Below are positions 23,501 to 35,317 of a stretch of DNA of 64,000 bases, piece after piece. The position numbers and the translations under genes are program-made. Numbering within the stretch: position 1 is the first letter of the stretch; every line of letters starts with the position of its first letter. The DNA comes from Benincasa hispida (taxonomy: Eukaryota > Streptophyta > Magnoliopsida > Cucurbitales > Cucurbitaceae): positions 87,910,999-87,974,998 of the forward strand of contig NC_052357.1 in assembly GCF_009727055.1 (NCBI RefSeq). The letters are read 5' to 3'. Below the pieces are notes generated by a model. The model ran no database searches, was not told where the DNA came from, and saw only the letters and a program-made list of their open reading frames with translations.

Positions 23501-25708
23501 ATGGCTCAATTGCCCCCAAAAATACCCTCTTTCCCTCAAAATTGGCCTCATTTTCCTCCTCCTAACTCAATGCCCAATTTAACTCCTCCTCCTCCGCCGC
23601 CCTCCTCCTCCCCCACCACCCACCAACCCAACTCTTCTTGGCTCGATGATTTCCTCGACTTCTCCACCGCCCGTCGCGGCCTTCACCGGAGATCCATTAG
23701 CGACTCCATTGCCTTCCTCGAAACCCCTTTTTCCGATCAATGTCGCAACTCATCCCCCGCCCTTCTTCATCCTCCTCCTCCCTTTGACCGCCTTGACGAT
23801 GACCAGCTCATGTCCATGTTTTCCGATGACATTTCCATCCCTCTCCCTGCTTCCCCTTCCAATCCTTCCACCCCTTCCGATCAAAATAGTAACAACGATG
23901 ACAAAAACCCCACCGATGACCCCATGCTTTCGCCGCCCCCACCGACTCTTCCGCCGCATCAGTTGAAGAATGAACCCGCCGACGTCGAAATTAGCTCCGG
24001 CTGCCAACTCCTGCACCAATCTCAACCTCCGCCACCTTCCTCCGCCGGTGATAACTCCATTGATCCCAAGCGAGTTAAGAGGTATGAATTTTTCAATCAA
24101 TCAATTCCAAAAATCTAATAAATTCTTGAAATTTCAATTCATTCAACTACTAATAAAACTCTTAAACCACTAAAAACACACTAAACAAATTATAATTAAC
24201 GTAACATTTGTGCATGGGTGACCACTACATTATAATTAATGTAACCAACAAATATAATATTAATTAAATTAGAATTAAAGCATAATAATCATTGGTGGGT
24301 GGATTTTTTTTTTTTTTTTTGGTATTAGAATTTTGGCAAATCGACAATCAGCACAAAGGTCGAGAGTGAGAAAATTGCAATACATTTCTGAGCTCGAGAG
24401 AAGTGTAACCACATTACAGGTACGGATTTAATTTAATTTAATAAAGTTTAATTTCCTCTTTAATTAAATATTATTTTTTTAATTGCTATCAATTAAATAA
24501 ATTATATATAATCACAAATATAATTATATATTTATATTTTTTTTTTGGGTGGTGGTAGACTGAAGTATCAGCATTGTCCCCAAGAGTGGCATTTTTAGAC
24601 CACCAAAGATTGATTCTAAATGTTGATAATAGTGCTCTCAAGCAGAGAATTGCAGCATTGGCCCAAGATAAGATTTTCAAAGATGGTAAATTATTCCTAA
24701 TTTTTCAAACCCATTTCTCACTCTCTTTTTAAATTTATGTTGCCATCTATATTTTTTAATCCACTTCTATATGCAAAAGCTCAAATTTTTGTTTTAAAAA
24801 AGGTTAGCCATATTGATAGATTATAATTGGATAACTAGATAGACTGCAAAAAGATAGGTGCAGACTACTACGATACACGAGAAAAATTTCTAATACTAAC
24901 GTAGTATATATTCTTTAATTTCACTCATATTTTAACACGTCATTAGACGATATATTATTTTAGATAAATTACAAATTTGGTCTCTATAGTTTAAAGAAAA
25001 TTATAATTTAGTTCTTATAGTATATAATTAGAATATAGTCTCCATAGGAACTATTTATGAGAATATTATCAAAGTATAGAGACTATTAATGAGACTTTAT
25101 CTAATTATAAGAACCAAATTTATAATTATTACTGATATTTTAATTCATGGGTCCAACAATAATGTTTAAATAGACAAATTTTTATAGATAAAAAAATGTC
25201 AAACTATTTATAGAAATAATAAAAAAATACTAATAGGCAATGATCGACTTCTGTTAGTAGTGTCTATCAGTGATAGACCTTCTAGCAGTTTCTATCAGTG
25301 ATAGACATTAATAGATTTCTATTAGTCTCTATAAAAAAGATTAAATTTTTACTATTTTGTGTAAATAGTTTATCTTATTTTTCTATTTTTAAAATATTCT
25401 TTTATGACAAGCCAAGAGGTTTTCTATATTACGATAGTACTAGGTTTTTTTCCATAATGCAGCTAAGTAATATTTTAAAAAAAAGAAAAATGATAATAAA
25501 TGGGGTTTTTTTTTTTTTAATTATTAATGTAGCTCATCAAGAGGCATTAAAGAAGGAAATAGAGAGATTGAGGCAAGTTTACCACCAACAAAGTTTGAAG
25601 AAAATGAGCAGTAATCAAAATGGGGCGGCGCAACCGCAACCACCGTCGTCCGGAGAAGGTACTCCGCTGCAAGTGGCTGAGACGGAGAAGGAGCAGGCTG
25701 TAAGTTGA
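23501..25708 (+). CDS. bZIP34/61-like: Group E bZIP transcription factor (bZIP34/61-like)
   Basis: Four exons by GT-AG signals and phase: 23501-24081, 24329-24419, 24559-24685 and 25533-25708, giving 324 residues. The first ~190 residues are Pro/Ser rich and contain [12 protein letters not shown] (a possible phosphorylation site). The bZIP follows: basic region with NRQSAQRSR (N198 and R206, the N-x7-R signature), then leucines at 216, 223, 230, 237, 244, 251 and 258 in perfect heptads. The tail reads [20 protein letters not shown], as in Arabidopsis bZIP34 and bZIP61. Pro232 lies in the third heptad; in those proteins a proline here is known to hinder homodimers and favour heterodimers. The protein should act in the nucleus on ACGT-type sites. 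The start is the first ATG of the long first-exon frame. No frame breaks were seen. The exact orthologue is not decided. Confidence 0.93.
25175..25400. repeat. Dispersed short repeat with TCTATCAGTGATAGA palindrome (bZIP intron 3)
   Basis: Within bZIP intron 3, GTCTATCAGTGATAGAC occurs twice (about 25260-25310), flanked by AAACTATTTATAGAAATA and TTTTACTATTTTGTGTAAATAG. Related copies lie at 45320-45490 and 55430-55590, with a partial one at 46220-46320. It is probably a MITE family. Confidence 0.6.
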
Positions 25709-27264
25709 CCGTGAAAAAATGAATGAATGAATTGCTAACAAAATGAACTTTCTTCACGTGATTTGCTTCCAATTCCCACTTGGATGTTTATGTGGTGGGA
25801 CCACACTTGACAGCTCGACAATCAATGGTCAGCATCTTGACACGTGGATGGATTGATTTAGGAGGGTGATTATGAAAAAGAAAAACAACAAATTGTTTTT
25901 CTTTCTTTTTTCTTTTCAATTTTTTTAACAGTAATGGAAAAGAAGATAACTATCAGTCTGGATCTGTTGGGGTAACGAATCTGGGTTTCTTTTTCTGTCT
26001 TTTTTTTTTCAAGATAAATTTTTTATTAAAAATTGGGGTTTTTTTAAGGGTGGATTTATTAATTGGATTAATTAATGTATTGAAGCAGATGTTGTCAGGA
26101 ATTGATGGTCTAATTGTTTGAATATTTTCTTATATGCTTTTCTTCTCTAGCTGCTCCAGCCTCCAAATCATGTGAACATGTTCTTTCTTCTTCTTCTTAT
26201 TATTTATTCTATTTTTGAAAATTTTGAAATATTTAATACATTAAATTAACTCTTTCCAATGTTGGGCTCATTTTAACTTTTCCCTATTACTCTCTCTCTC
26301 TCAATATAAGATTATTATCATTATTAAAAATTTAGTTAATGAGCAAATTAGGCAATCATATAACTTTGGTGCATATACAAGTCCACATGACACATTCAAA
26401 TGTCATGTTAATTCATGATATTGGGTTAGCTTGTCATTACTATTTAGATGTATAATTAATATCAAAGACTGAAACGGAAAGGGAAAAAGAAAAAGAAGAG
26501 AGAAAAGTATTCTAAAAGAAAAACTGTATTGGTGTAGGTTCAGAATTAAAAAAAATTGGATACAGTATACAAATCCAACATTCTCCTGCATTTCTTGTAA
26601 TTTGACCACATCATTCTACTTGTCTCAAACAGATGGTTCCTACTCATGTGATCAAAGATGAAGTATTAAATTGTATATCAAATGTACCTTTCAGGACTAA
26701 CAGAGGGAATAAGAGAAAAACCAAAAATGAAATAATAGCAAAATATGAGTTGGCAGCTACTCGTATATTAAAGGATAAAAATGTTACACAAGTGCAAATT
26801 ATAGTACATATCAGATGTGTCTTAAGCCTGAGGCATTACATAAAACATCTCAAAGAAAGAAAGAAGAAAAAAAATAATAACAACACCCAACGATCACTAA
26901 TCTTAAAAATCAAAATGCTAGAATGTATCGTTCGAATCTGAGATAAAAGACATGTCTGTTATGTTCTATGGTTAAAACATTTAACTTTTACATTCTAATC
27001 TTATTTTTTGGACACTACGTTGAGAAACCGAATCATAGAGTTTAGTAGTGTAAGTTTATGCTAGTTGAAAAATGCTCAGGTTTACCTTCTAATCTAAAAC
27101 TTTGGAAATCTCTTTTGTTTTTGAAAATGTAAATGGAATCATCTGATTTCTCAAGCTTCCAACTAGAGCTCCCTCATCTGTTTAGTCATCATCTGATTTC
27201 AATTCTACAGAGAACACCCTGAACTATATGGTATGCCAATGACATGGAAATCGAGTACAATTAT
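25709..27264. other. Intergenic between the bZIP gene and the first GLR gene
   Basis: The two genes converge here. The frames at 26403-26609 and 26633-26941 show no recognisable domain. The stretch at 27135-27185 (AAGCTTCCAACTAGAGCTCC) is shared with the 3' flanks of the other GLR genes (39860 and 48505), so the GLR duplication unit reaches at least to about 27135. Confidence 0.5.
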
Positions 27265-30200
27265 CTAGACCTGAGCTTGTATATCCATGGTGTTCGAGAA
27301 GTTATTTGAGACGGTCATTTGCGGCTCATCGCTTACTTGTCGAGAAAATCGCCTTCTGTGCTTTCCCCAGTTTCTCATTACAGCTATCATTAATCTCCAA
27401 ATGGTATTCTGTTGAAAACTGAAGTTATGAGCATTAAATATGTATAATGTGAGAGCTATTGTTGATACTCCTCCACTCAATACAAATAATATGAAGAAGC
27501 TGTTGGGGCTGAGGCTTGAATTTTCATCCTTTGCATCCTCATCCTCACATTTCTCATTAGCAATCATGCTATCTTCCAAATCTCTGAACTTCCCAGTTTC
27601 AGATACCTTAAGCAATGCTTCATTAATATCCGTTAACAGTGGAGAGCCTCTTGGAAATGCCTGTAGGTGGGAAACAAAGACAAAAAGTATTAATCGTTTT
27701 CCAAGTGAGTCTTTGAAATGCAGAGTATTTACATGTGATATGCTATTAAAAAGAATAGCAGCAAAGCAACAAGGACTTACAAATCCAAATCCTCCAACTT
27801 TGTAGGTTGGCCCAGAAACCATGAATTCCCTACAAAATCTTGCAAGGAATATTTTTACAAAAGGGACTTCAAGAAAAGCAGCTGCTATCTCCTGGTTTCT
27901 GAGAGCTTCAGCATAATCATCAGGTGTAGAGTAGTTTCTTATGTTTTTGGCACGAAAATGTAAGACATCTTCCAAATATCTTTTGACAAATGATCCTCTA
28001 CCAAATCCGACCAACGCATTTGTCCTTTGGAGAGTTTCGATATTCGTTATAGTCGGTTCGAGCTTTTGAATAGTGAGCATGCTTGTAAGGTTAGCAGTAT
28101 ATATTTGAGTTATCACAAGTGCCATAAATAGCCAAACCACCATGGTCATCCTGGACAAGTTACTGTGCAGCACATTACCTATGGTCAAGAAATCAGCCAA
28201 TATGATGTTAGATTATCTATTTACCCCCCAAATGCAAAACAAAAATTCATCAGCTGTGTGTTGGTTACCATGTAAGGAGAAGAGGGTGGTGAAGGATGAG
28301 CAAAGCATGGTTCCAGCTTGATTAAACATCGAACCTTCATGACTCAGATAATGATTTCTTTCTATGAACCAGACTACAAAGCCATTGTAGACATTTATCA
28401 CAGCAATTGCAAACCACATGGTCACTGTAAAGGGCTTTGTGAACATCAATGCTCGATTACTTGTATCTTTTATGGTAGGAACTACCATCACCAGCCCTGC
28501 TTCTGAGTAAGGATGTGTAAACTCTGCATTTTTATAGCGTCGTGATAATATCGCTATATCACCTACGACTGCGTCGAAGTTCTTCATAGACAAGCAGAAT
28601 AGGAAAAGATTGTTAGGAAGGAGAAAAGTAACAGTAATTTTTGTATGTCTGATACATTGCGTGGGAAGAAGCATTTTCTTCCATGACTTTTCAGTGTTAA
28701 AAATCTTCTTGCAAAATTTTGTTAAAATGAGATGGCAGTTAATGGTATTAAGTTATGGCCGAATTAAATAAGAACTTTAATATTCGTGCAAAGATTGGCA
28801 AGTTGTTCTTGTAGCAGCAATATATTGAAGAAAATATGAATATTTTTCTTTACCTTCAGGTAGACTTGCTCCACCAAATCATCATATGGTCCATCGAAAC
28901 GAAAAAATTGGTACGGCAGAGGGAAGTTAAGGTTGTCTATTGTTGCTTTAAACAGATCAATTGCAAGTCCATTGAAGGATAAATTGTTTCCCATAGGATC
29001 TTCTTCCACATGTACATACTGTTTGAACATGGAACTAGTTGGCACCCCAATTCTCAATGAATTGGCATCTGTTGATACAACCCATCCCCTTGGAGTTATC
29101 GAAGATCCACCTGGCCAAAACACTTCACCGAGATCCTTCATCGACAAGCTCGAAGACGAATTTTTCCTCAACTCTCTTGAGAAGCCTAATTTATCAGACC
29201 AGAAGCCTAGTTCTCTATAACTCCTCCCCATCACATTGATGATCTGAAAAGTATCAGATAAGGCTAATTTTCTGTCCTTAAACTGAATCTTTCCACTGAG
29301 TCCTTGAAAATCAGTGAGCTTTATTTTTTCCAACAAGTGATTACCCTTTTCTTGGATTTCACTCATTGCCATAGCTGCTGTCCTTGCAGCATCATAAGCC
29401 TGAATCGCGAAAATTCCAGGCTCGTGATTGTCCTCGTCAGAATGCTCTAATCTAAACCGTTTACAAAACCGACGATAAAATTCATGAAATGGAGGATTGT
29501 CTTCAGGGAAGAAGCTCTTGACTCCAACAACTCCTTGTAGTAAAGAGTTGATAGAAGCATTGAAAGAATGTGCAAGGTTTGTGAAAGAATCAGTAGTGAT
29601 CCAAACATAGTCCTTTCCCATCATTCCCATATCTTTGGCTATCTCAAATAGACGTAATGCCAACTTGAAAGACATATGAACTACAAAAATTCTGCTTGAC
29701 CCTCTTCTTAGCCTCTCCAATTCTTTGGAAAATAAATCAGAATCAAATTGAGAGAGACCAACAAATTCACTTACTTCAGCTCCTATGTCTCTGAGGGCAT
29801 GTACAAGATGAGGAAATATTCCAGTGGTTGAGAAATCTCTATCTTCATATATAACATTGACTAGGTGCCAATCCCACGAACTGACGATACCAGCTATAGC
29901 CCTCATTTGATTTAACTGGGAGGGAGAAGCTTGGACCAAAAACTCGAACCGCTCAGTTGCCCAATTTGGTATTTCATTAACTAAGGCTAGAACTGGAATC
30001 TGTTTCTCATTTCCAACCTCAGCAACTACGGATGCAGCTTCCCAAGTTTGTGGTCCTATAAGAATCTGAACTCGTTGCATACTGATGAGATCATTAGCTG
30101 CAAATTCAATAGAACGTTTAGATTGTGATTAGGCTATAAGCTCTGTTTGATTCATAGGAGGAAACTTGTTTAAACTACAATTTGTTGAACAAACCAGGAC

Positions 30201-30557
30201 TCTTCATACTTCAGAACAGTTCAATAAATATGGTAAAGGAAGGAAAGCATTCCATTCAATTAAATTAAGAAGAAATATAAACTCTCTACCTGCAAGAGCT
30301 GCAAGATTTGGATCACTTTTGTAGTCTCGGATGACAAGACTGAAACTTCGATTGCTGAAGGAGTTAAAATCCTCAACAGCCATCCGCATAGCTAAAATCT
30401 CTTCCTTACCAATCCTGGAACTTTTGTCTACAATGACACCTATTCTGCCGTTTCTGCTATCCTCCGTCGTCGACTTCATGTTTCCTTCAGTTTCATGCTC
30501 CCCAGAAACCATCAAAGCAAACAAGAAGAAAGAAAAAAGAAAAGGAAACTTTCCCAT
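27265..30557 (-). CDS. GLR2-like: Glutamate receptor-like channel, clade II type (array copy A)
   Basis: Five minus-strand exons: 30557-30290, 30097-28854, 28581-28269, 28178-27781 and 27660-27265, joined in frame to 872 residues. The order is that of plant GLRs: a signal peptide (FPFLFSFFLFALMVSG), an amino-terminal periplasmic-binding-like domain with IGPQTWEAASVV, ligand lobe S1 (LRIGVPTSSMFKQYV and FTHPYSEAGLVMVVP), M1 (about 555-576), a pore loop (SMFNQAGTMLCSSFTTLF), M3 with YTANLTSML (635-643), S2 with AAAFLEVPF, and M4 (about 795-817). Family members are amino-acid-gated, calcium-permeable cation channels of plasma or internal membranes. Similarity is closest to GLR2.7/2.8/2.9-type proteins. 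A TATA stretch at 30601-30609 lies 44 bp before the ATG. It is the last gene of a three-gene tandem array. No stops or frame shifts were seen. Confidence 0.93.
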
Positions 30558-30600
30558 TTTTCATAAAGGCATAGGCCAATGGGTCTACTTTCTCCTCTCC

Positions 30601-30609
30601 TATATATAT
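30601..30609 (-). promoter_or_regulatory. TATA-box candidate of GLR copy A
   Basis: TATATATAT 44 bp upstream of the ATG. Copy B has CTATATATAT at 43938-43947, about 52 bp upstream of its ATG. The shared spacing supports a common core promoter. A neighbouring CTTTATATTTTTCTTG block (30637) recurs at 52083 upstream of copy C. Confidence 0.5.
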
Positions 30610-31559
30610 GCAGTAAGAAGCCCCCAATCCTTTTTCTTTATATTTTTCTTGCCAACTAAGAAAAACATTACCTTTTTGGCTCATATAATCCAAATGACCA
30701 GGAAATCATAAGATTCAAGTGTGTCATAGACCACTAGCTTCAAAGTGTTTTGACTCTGCCTAGAATAATGAGTTGTGAGAGCTCGGAAAGGCATTGATTA
30801 CTTAATACCACTTTGGTCAATATATGAGTTCAGACTATAAAATGATATTGACCCTCTTATACATGATGAAACTCAAAAGTCTTCCCTAAATTTCCAAAAT
30901 GTACATCAAACACAGCCATTTCTTATTTGTACAATCCATATCATTCAAACAACTCAATGAACATGAAGAACTGAGAAAGAACATGGAAGCAGAAAATGGA
31001 TTTAAATCAAAACTTCTTAGAAACTCAGGGATGTCATCAGCAATCGGATTATAATAATTGGAATTTCTAACTATTATACCTTCAATTAACTATAGTATTA
31101 CTATTTCAAATTCCTCTCTACTATATGCTTTTTCTATTTCCTACTCATCCTCTCTTTCTCTCTTTATTACAATATTTACTATTTCCTACCTATACTATTG
31201 TAACCCAACTACTATAATAACCACCGACTGTAATAACTAACTCAACACTTCAAATGCCCTCTTAGGTTTTACCATTTGGGTATTCTGATCACAGATACAA
31301 TACAGAGCAAAAGCAATGTCCCAAAGCAAAAAGGGTATTCTTGGTTTGTGAAATCCAAGTGGGGGGAGAGAGGGAAAAGGAAAGAAACATTAGAAAATGA
31401 ATATTCAAAGGAGAAATACATACAAGAGTGAATAAAGAATGGATAAAGGATTGACTATGTTGGTCAGAGTCATCATCAAGAAGGCGGAAATCTCTGAAGG
31501 TTGTTTTGTATATTCAAATAGAGAAAGAGAAATGAAACCTGGAATTGAATCTTTCAAGC

Positions 31560-31715
31560 TGCCTCTACATATTAAAAATTTCTCAAAGCATTTTCGTAGA
31601 TTTCTTCTGGGACTTTTGAAAGAGTTGGCCAATATTTTAGGCATGTTATTCCATTCTTGTAAGTTGAATTTTTTGTCCACGCCCATGAAGACACTAGACT
31701 TAAATGCCATTTCCG
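31560..31715 (-). other. Conserved block upstream of GLR copy A (small frame, unknown role)
   Basis: A minus-strand frame from an ATG near 31711 reads KKFNLQEWNNMPKILANSF and later RKCFEKFLICRGSLKDSIPG. Upstream of copy B the corresponding frame reads DRFKWQECEKIPVWLPSF and later AKCFTKLGKIRDSVPF. The DNA aligns as ATTCAA-T--CAAGAATG with CCT and TTG-CC following. The relation to the block upstream of copy C (52904-53089) is weaker. It may be the decayed start of a neighbouring gene duplicated with the GLRs, or shared regulatory DNA. I do not assign a function. Confidence 0.35.
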
Positions 31716-32160
31716 GGGAAAAAATATAAAATATATTATTAGTTTTGTTTTCTATTGTTATAATAAATATTATCGTCAAGTAATCAAGTTAGTTTTTTTT
31801 TTTAATATTTTTTTAAAAAATAAAACATGTGAAATGGTGATTTGAATATCTAACCTCTTAGGTTTTGAGCCAATTTTATTGAATTTAATCATTATCTTGA
31901 TATACATTGGTTTCATTTACTAAATTATACATTGGTTTCTATCAAAAAAAAAAAAAAAAAAAAGAATTATGAAAACTTTAAAGTCTAAACCGTTAACGAG
32001 TTAAAGACGATTCTTTTTTTTTAGTATTAGAAAAACAAGATTCAAACTCATAATCATGAAATTTTAATTAATATCTTAATTTAACAAAAAAAAAATTCAA
32101 GATGAAGAATTATTAAGTCCTCTTCGTTTTGAACAACACATACAAAGAGACTCTATCACC

Positions 32161-33274
32161 TAATCGAGACCTACACCCCTCTGTCAGACCACTAATTCTC
32201 TCCCGTGACATCCTCCCTCATGTGGTTCTCAGTCTAGTCATTATCGCAATGTAGCAATATATAGATTAAAAGTATATTTTAGCAAATAACATTAACAATG
32301 ACCATTTTGAAAAAGTTTTTAAAAACTTGGGGTTAAATCATAAACCTTAGAAGGCTCAATACATTAAATATATCAATTGGATAGAGTTCAAGGTTCCAAA
32401 ATATGTGTATATATATGTTAGTTATTGTATAGTCAATATTTTGACCATTTATATTAGCATTGATGTAATATGTAATGGTATAATAACAATAATAATTTTC
32501 TCTAGACATGCAAATTAATAAATTTGACATAGTAAAAGGGGAAAATCCACGTTGGCGATTTTACAAATCCATAGAATATAACTCAAAAACGACATTGTGA
32601 GTAGTTGGAAAACAAGTGTGTTTGACCTAATCAAAGTCTTTAAAAATTTTGGAAATATTAAGAATTAAGATGTGAAATCCTTACCTTTGTCTGTCCCTTC
32701 TCCTCTTTGTTCCTCCTGCACACACAAATGACAAGACCATTTTATACCATTTTTTGTACCTTGTTACATGTTTCTACTTTATCCTAAATTCCTTAACTTG
32801 ATCTTATTTTCATATTGGGTTAGTTAAGATTCGATGATTATTTCAATCTCTGTCTACACTTTAATATGCTTACTTAATTTGGACTAGTATGGTCTACATT
32901 AATATAATTTAATAATTAAGGCGGTAACTTATCCGATTAAAGTTAAAGGTTCTAAATCCTCATCTAATATTTATAATCCCAAAGTAAACCAAAGAAGGGA
33001 GCCAATGTCCTCTCTGATTTATCTTAAATTTTTATATTTCTTCTTATTGGTATATCACATCATGTTAATATTGATCAATTTTTTAATACTCATCCAATCT
33101 ATTAAAAAATTACTAATTTAAACCATAAGCTTTCATTAGTACATCAATTTAAAGTATTGTTACTAATTTTTAACTATTTTCACTTCATTCTATTTTAAAT
33201 AAACTAAAATCATTATAAAAATATTGTTCTTTTAAAATTCTACCAAATGAAAAGAGACAAAAATATATCATGAT
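32161..33274. other. Intergenic, no gene seen
   Basis: AT-rich DNA with no recognised domain. The 65-codon minus frame at 32333-32530 has no support. Confidence 0.5.
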
Positions 33275-33830
33275 TGTTATGAACTTGAGGAGTACAACGA
33301 TGCACGATGAGAATATAGATATAGAGAAAATATAATATAATGATAATATATAACAAAATAAATAGATATTAAAATTAACAAAATAAATTAAATTAACAAA
33401 ATAAGAAATAAGAAATTTCTCTAAAATATCAAATTTCTCCAATTTTCATGGATTTTGCAGAATATATATGTCTTCCAAAATTCACCAAATGCCATTATTT
33501 ATAGGCAATTTGGCAAATAGGAAGTGGATTACATGGACATGTAATGTTGAGACACATGGACAACACTTTGGGAAATGAGGACATGACACATGGCCAATGG
33601 ACACTAAACATGAGCATCTAATAGGCATCTATTATCATAATATTTATAATACTGACCCTTAGATGCCATTATACATATGAAATATGTCTTGTTAAAACCA
33701 AACTAAGAAAAAACCTATTGGGGAAAGAATCCTAGTGAAAGAAAAAGAATATATATTTCATATAACCTAATACTCTTAAAAAGAATACAATATATTTATT
33801 CCCTCTCATGGAAACATAACCTTGCCTTGA
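33275..33830 (-). repeat. Copia LTR remnant, same family as 12661-13410, inverted
   Basis: On the minus strand it reads TTTCCATGAGAGGGA, AGACATATTTCATATG, TATTATAAATATTATGATAA, GTTGTCCATGTGTCTCAA, then a promoter-like CCTATAAATAATGGCATTTG, and ends ...CTCAAGTTCATAACA at 33275. All blocks occur in the same order at 12650-13410 on the plus strand. LTR proper is about 33275-33652; the rest is the adjoining 3' region. No pol tail was found next to it. Confidence 0.65.
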
Positions 33831-34459
33831 GATTCACTACTTAAATAAACGAACTCCCAATTTGCATTATTTTATTTCCATAACCAAACAGAGACTGTTG
33901 ATGAAAAATTAATTAACTAATTAAGAAGGGAAAATAAGAAAGATCAATATGGACGATTAAGTTAATTAATTTAAGGGGGTTTTATAAACAAAGTCTTGCA
34001 TTGGTAATAGCTATTCAATAGGTAAACTGAAGTTGGTGTATTATATTATTTGCAGGCTAACACAGATAGTTTGATTAAGAAGGTTTTAGAGTGTTTCTTT
34101 GTAACCTCGTGCAGAAATATGACACTAGAACACCAAAAAATGTATCAATATCCCTCCTATTTAGATGAATATCGATATCATTGGTAATCAACATTATACC
34201 AATACAAATATATATCGAATTATTTAAAATTACTGATATTAATTTTAAGTACGACAAAAACCATATAGATAGTAGTTGAATGGTACGGGTGTCTCGTAAG
34301 GACAAAATCTCGAAAATGCTCAAAGGTTTCCCAAAAACACAAATGGATCCCACATAATTGTCAATGATAATTAGATTGCAACTTTTGTTATAAAGTCCAA
34401 AATTGATTCCAAATCCAAACAAATCCAATAGTAAGAACAGTATAATGGCATAAGAACAG

Positions 34460-35039
34460 TATAACGACGATCAAAATTATAAGAAATCATAGAAATTGGA
34501 GAGAAGCGAACTCACGAAAATGTAGGAATAGACACAGTGACGGCGACGAATGAACGACGGTGAACGAACTAGTGACCAACGATTATTGATTGTGAATGGT
34601 GAACGGCGACCAACCAGCGCCAACGCTCTCGGACGACCAGCGACCGGCGACACCTCTCTCTCGGACAAACCAGCGAACGACGACACCTCTCTCCCAACTT
34701 CACTCTCGGACGACGCCGTTTGGGGGAAGAAGCCAGATGGTCTCTTGTGCTCTTTCTCTTTAGGGTTTCAAAATCTAGGGAAGAAGAAGGCCTTCTACTC
34801 GATCTGATTTTTATACCAAATCTCTTGACGGCCCTCAATAGCTGTCGGAAGATCCATCGGGAGTTACAATAACTCCCAACGGGTAATGTCTTACCGTCAG
34901 GAGATAGTTCCAATCTCCCGACAATTGGTATACGTCGTTGGGAGTTCTTTTTAACTCCCGACGTGTTCCTCACGTCGTTGGGACAGAACTTATCTCCCGA
35001 CGACTGATTTACGCGTTGAAAGACCTTTTTCTTGTAGTG
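34460..35039 (-). mobile_element. CACTA terminus (second family), inserted in a copia LTR
   Basis: The right end reads CTTTTTCTTGTAGTG, i.e. an inverted CACTACAAGAAAAAG terminus. It is preceded by a subterminal block (34850-35005) with repeated CTCCCGACG / CGTCGGGAG and CGTTGGGAG motifs in both orientations. Position 35040 is exactly where homology to the downstream copia LTR starts, so the element landed in that LTR. The GC-richer 34520-34720 patch with many CGACC/GGACGA motifs resembles the promoter patch of the first CACTA element. The opposite terminus was not found; the start coordinate is only nominal. Confidence 0.65.
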
Positions 35040-35317
35040 TTGCTTAATGTTGATTTAGGTTGGTTGAATTAATCTTTACATATCCCATACCAATCTTTTT
35101 ATTAAAATCAAATCGGGTACTTTAAAAGTATTAGTTTTAATTACTTTTCCATTTTGAGTTGTATTTATTTACATGAATTTATTGTTCAAATTATATGTTA
35201 GCGAAAATTTTGTTAATTTATTTAATTGGGCCCACATGAGGGGAAAAAAATTTTCATTAGCTTTAATTAATTTTTTAAAACTCTATTCACCCCTTAGGGT
35301 TGTCCTATCATCCTACA
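35040..35317 (+). repeat. 5' LTR (3' part) of the SIRE-like copia element
   Basis: Homologous to 39625-39857: shared GCTTAATGTT, GGTTGAATT, CATACCAAT, TTTTTATTAAAATCAAAT and TTTGTTAATTTATTTAATTGG, both ending in TCCTACA. The part equivalent to 38602-39624 is missing to the left, cut off by the CACTA terminus at 35039. Confidence 0.85.

Larger units (their letters stand above)
30558..32160. other. Upstream region of GLR copy A, with sequence shared across the array
   Basis: No independent gene accepted. CATTTCTTATTTGTACAATC near 30918 and CTCAATGAACATGAAGAAC near 30952 recur upstream of copy B (44341-44402) and, more diverged, copy C (52625-52685). Further up, 31560-31715 (minus strand) resembles 44740-44875 upstream of copy B. 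These matches show that the duplicated unit includes more than 1 kb of upstream DNA. Confidence 0.6.

Noticed and set aside
23646..24100. Additional frames inside bZIP exon 1 on both strands
   Set aside because: Shadows of the Pro/Ser-rich first exon in other frames.
26633..26941. 102-codon plus-strand frame between the bZIP and GLR genes
   Set aside because: No recognisable domain, ends in a Lys/Asn run, and no splice or promoter context; treated as chance.
28318..28506. Plus-strand frames inside the GLR genes (also 27440-27805, 28933-29239, 42308-42575, 48931-49314)
   Set aside because: Antisense shadows of the GLR exons; their recurrence at equivalent places simply reflects gene duplication.
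31405..31779. 124-codon minus-strand frame upstream of GLR copy A as a gene
   Set aside because: Only the middle third resembles the block upstream of copy B; the ends are AT-rich and unsupported. Kept as a conserved block, not as a coding gene.
34550..34973. Frames of 85 and 134 codons near the second CACTA terminus
   Set aside because: Composed of repeated GACGA/CGACC motifs from promoter-like and subterminal repeat DNA; no domain.
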